In this document: positions 4,982-5,627 of the stretch, piece by piece
Numbering within the stretch: position 1 is the stretch's first letter
Layout: each line of letters opens with the position of its first letter
Assembly (NCBI GenBank): GCA_903837255.1
Contig: CAILTZ010000370.1
Coordinates: 1 to 5,627, forward strand
Direction of reading: 5' to 3'
Source of the DNA: an uncultured Pirellula sp.
GTDB lineage: Bacteria > Planctomycetota > Planctomycetia > Pirellulales > Pirellulaceae
DNA length: 5,627 bases
Made by a program: the position numbers and the translations under genes
The notes under the pieces: generated by a model
What the model saw: the letters and a program-made list of their open reading frames with translations, nothing else
Database searches by the model: none
What the model was told of the DNA's origin: nothing

Positions 4982-5627
4982 ATGAAAAACATTATCAAGC
5001 ATCCAAAAGTTTCCAAGTCTGCGTTCCTGGCAATGGCCACGGTTGGCCTACTCGGCTCGAGCGCTTCGGTCGCTCTGGCTGAGGATCCGCTGTGCACAGA
5101 TAAACCGCTACCGATTCGCTGGGAAATCGAACCCCTTGCCCTCGATGCCAACGAAGGCTGCGCGATTGCAGACGTCAATGGAGATTCCAAACTAGATATC
5201 ATTGCTGGCCGGCACTGGTACCCAAGCCCGAGCTTCGTGCCTCGCCCCTTGCGCAATATCGACGATTGGAACGGATACATCCAAAGCAACGGCGACTTTC
5301 CATTCGACGTCAATCGAGATGGCAAGATGGACGTGATCGCAGGTTCCTTCGTCCCCACCGAGATCGCTTGGTATGAAAACCCAGGCGAAGAAGGCCTACG
5401 GCTGGGCCATACCTGGCAAAGAAACCTGTGGGTCGATACCAAAGCCTCCGAAAATGAGGCTCAGTTGATGCACGATATCGACAAGGATGGGATTCCTGAC
5501 TGGATCGTCAACAGCTGGAATGCCAAGAATCCACTCACCATCTGGCGATTGGTCGACAACGGAAACCGAGACGGAAAAAAAGCCAGCTATTCGCTCGAGC
5601 AAAAGGTGATCGGTAAGTCCGGTAACC
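4982..5627 (+). CDS. exported FG-GAP/VCBS repeat protein (3' end beyond the window)
   Basis: The frame is open from the ATG at 4982 to the window edge (215 codons, incomplete). Residues 1-33 form a clear signal peptide: basic n-region, hydrophobic 14-25, and cleavage after ALA at 31-33. The mature part contains at least three FG-GAP/VCBS-like blades with Asp-rich calcium-binding loops: DVNGDSKLD (64-72), DVNRDGKMD (109-117) and DIDKDGIPD (165-173). The first two are followed by IIAG or VIAG, and the second leads into the motif WYENPG (130-135), common in planctomycete proteins of this type. Such repeats build a beta-propeller used for binding or adhesion, sometimes ahead of C-terminal enzymatic domains that would lie outside this window. 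The function is therefore open. Its position after the SGNH-like gene on the same strand suggests a shared role outside the cytoplasm. Confidence 0.88.
   Translation, partial: MKNIIKHPKVSKSAFLAMATVGLLGSSASVALAEDPLCTDKPLPIRWEIEPLALDANEGCAIADVNGDSKLDIIAGRHWYPSPSFVPRPLRNIDDWNGYIQSNGDFPFDVNRDGKMDVIAGSFVPTEIAWYENPGEEGLRLGHTWQRNLWVDTKASENEAQLMHDIDKDGIPDWIVNSWNAKNPLTIWRLVDNGNRDGKKASYSLEQKVIGKSGN

Overview
The window looks like a chromosomal segment from a planctomycete, most likely a Pirellula/Rhodopirellula-type member of the Pirellulales. The assignment rests on protein families rather than a marker gene. The window has an ExbB/TolQ-type channel preceded by a signal-peptide-like leader and coupled to an exported helical-repeat protein. 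It also has an exported DUF1080 (3-keto-disaccharide hydrolase) protein, an SGNH-fold protein with the RPQNETYLF and FRKHEQGNNAVE C-terminal signature that I associate with planctomycete genomes, and an exported FG-GAP/VCBS protein. Base composition is moderately GC-rich, and clear Shine-Dalgarno sequences are mostly missing.

Layout, left to right. Positions 61-116 hold a 14-bp tandem repeat array. It abuts the stop codon of a minus-strand ExbB/MotA/TolQ channel gene (116-949, possibly from 1000). That gene is translationally coupled to, and downstream of, a minus-strand gene for an exported helical-repeat (TPR-like) protein (997-2124). A short divergent region (2125-2179) separates this pair from a plus-strand peptide deformylase gene (def, 2180-2761). 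def converges on a minus-strand DUF1080 gene (2799-3602), and the 37-bp gap between them holds a second 14-bp tandem repeat. A 307-bp intergenic region (3603-3909) carries a small inverted repeat and T-tract direct repeats. It is followed by a plus-strand SGNH-like gene (3910-4899) and, 82 bp later, an FG-GAP/VCBS repeat gene (4982 onward) that runs off the right edge.

Five of the six genes appear to encode exported or membrane proteins; deformylase is the only obvious cytoplasmic housekeeping enzyme. The helical-repeat and ExbB pair is probably the start of an energy-transducing envelope operon whose ExbD-like partner would lie beyond the left edge. The DUF1080, SGNH-like and FG-GAP genes resemble the exported carbohydrate-related repertoire typical of planctomycetes, but nothing here ties them to a specific substrate.

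I see no clear new defence, mobile or biosynthetic system. The most unusual signals are these: (a) five short tandem duplications of 12-15 bp within about 4 kb, with units of 12 or 15 bp inside genes and 14 bp between genes; (b) the left array, whose 14-bp period places stop codons in all six frames; (c) an SGNH-like protein lacking both the catalytic Ser and His, with a perfect hairpin exactly over the position where the His should be; (d) an ExbB homologue with Ser where E. coli ExbB has its essential membrane Glu.
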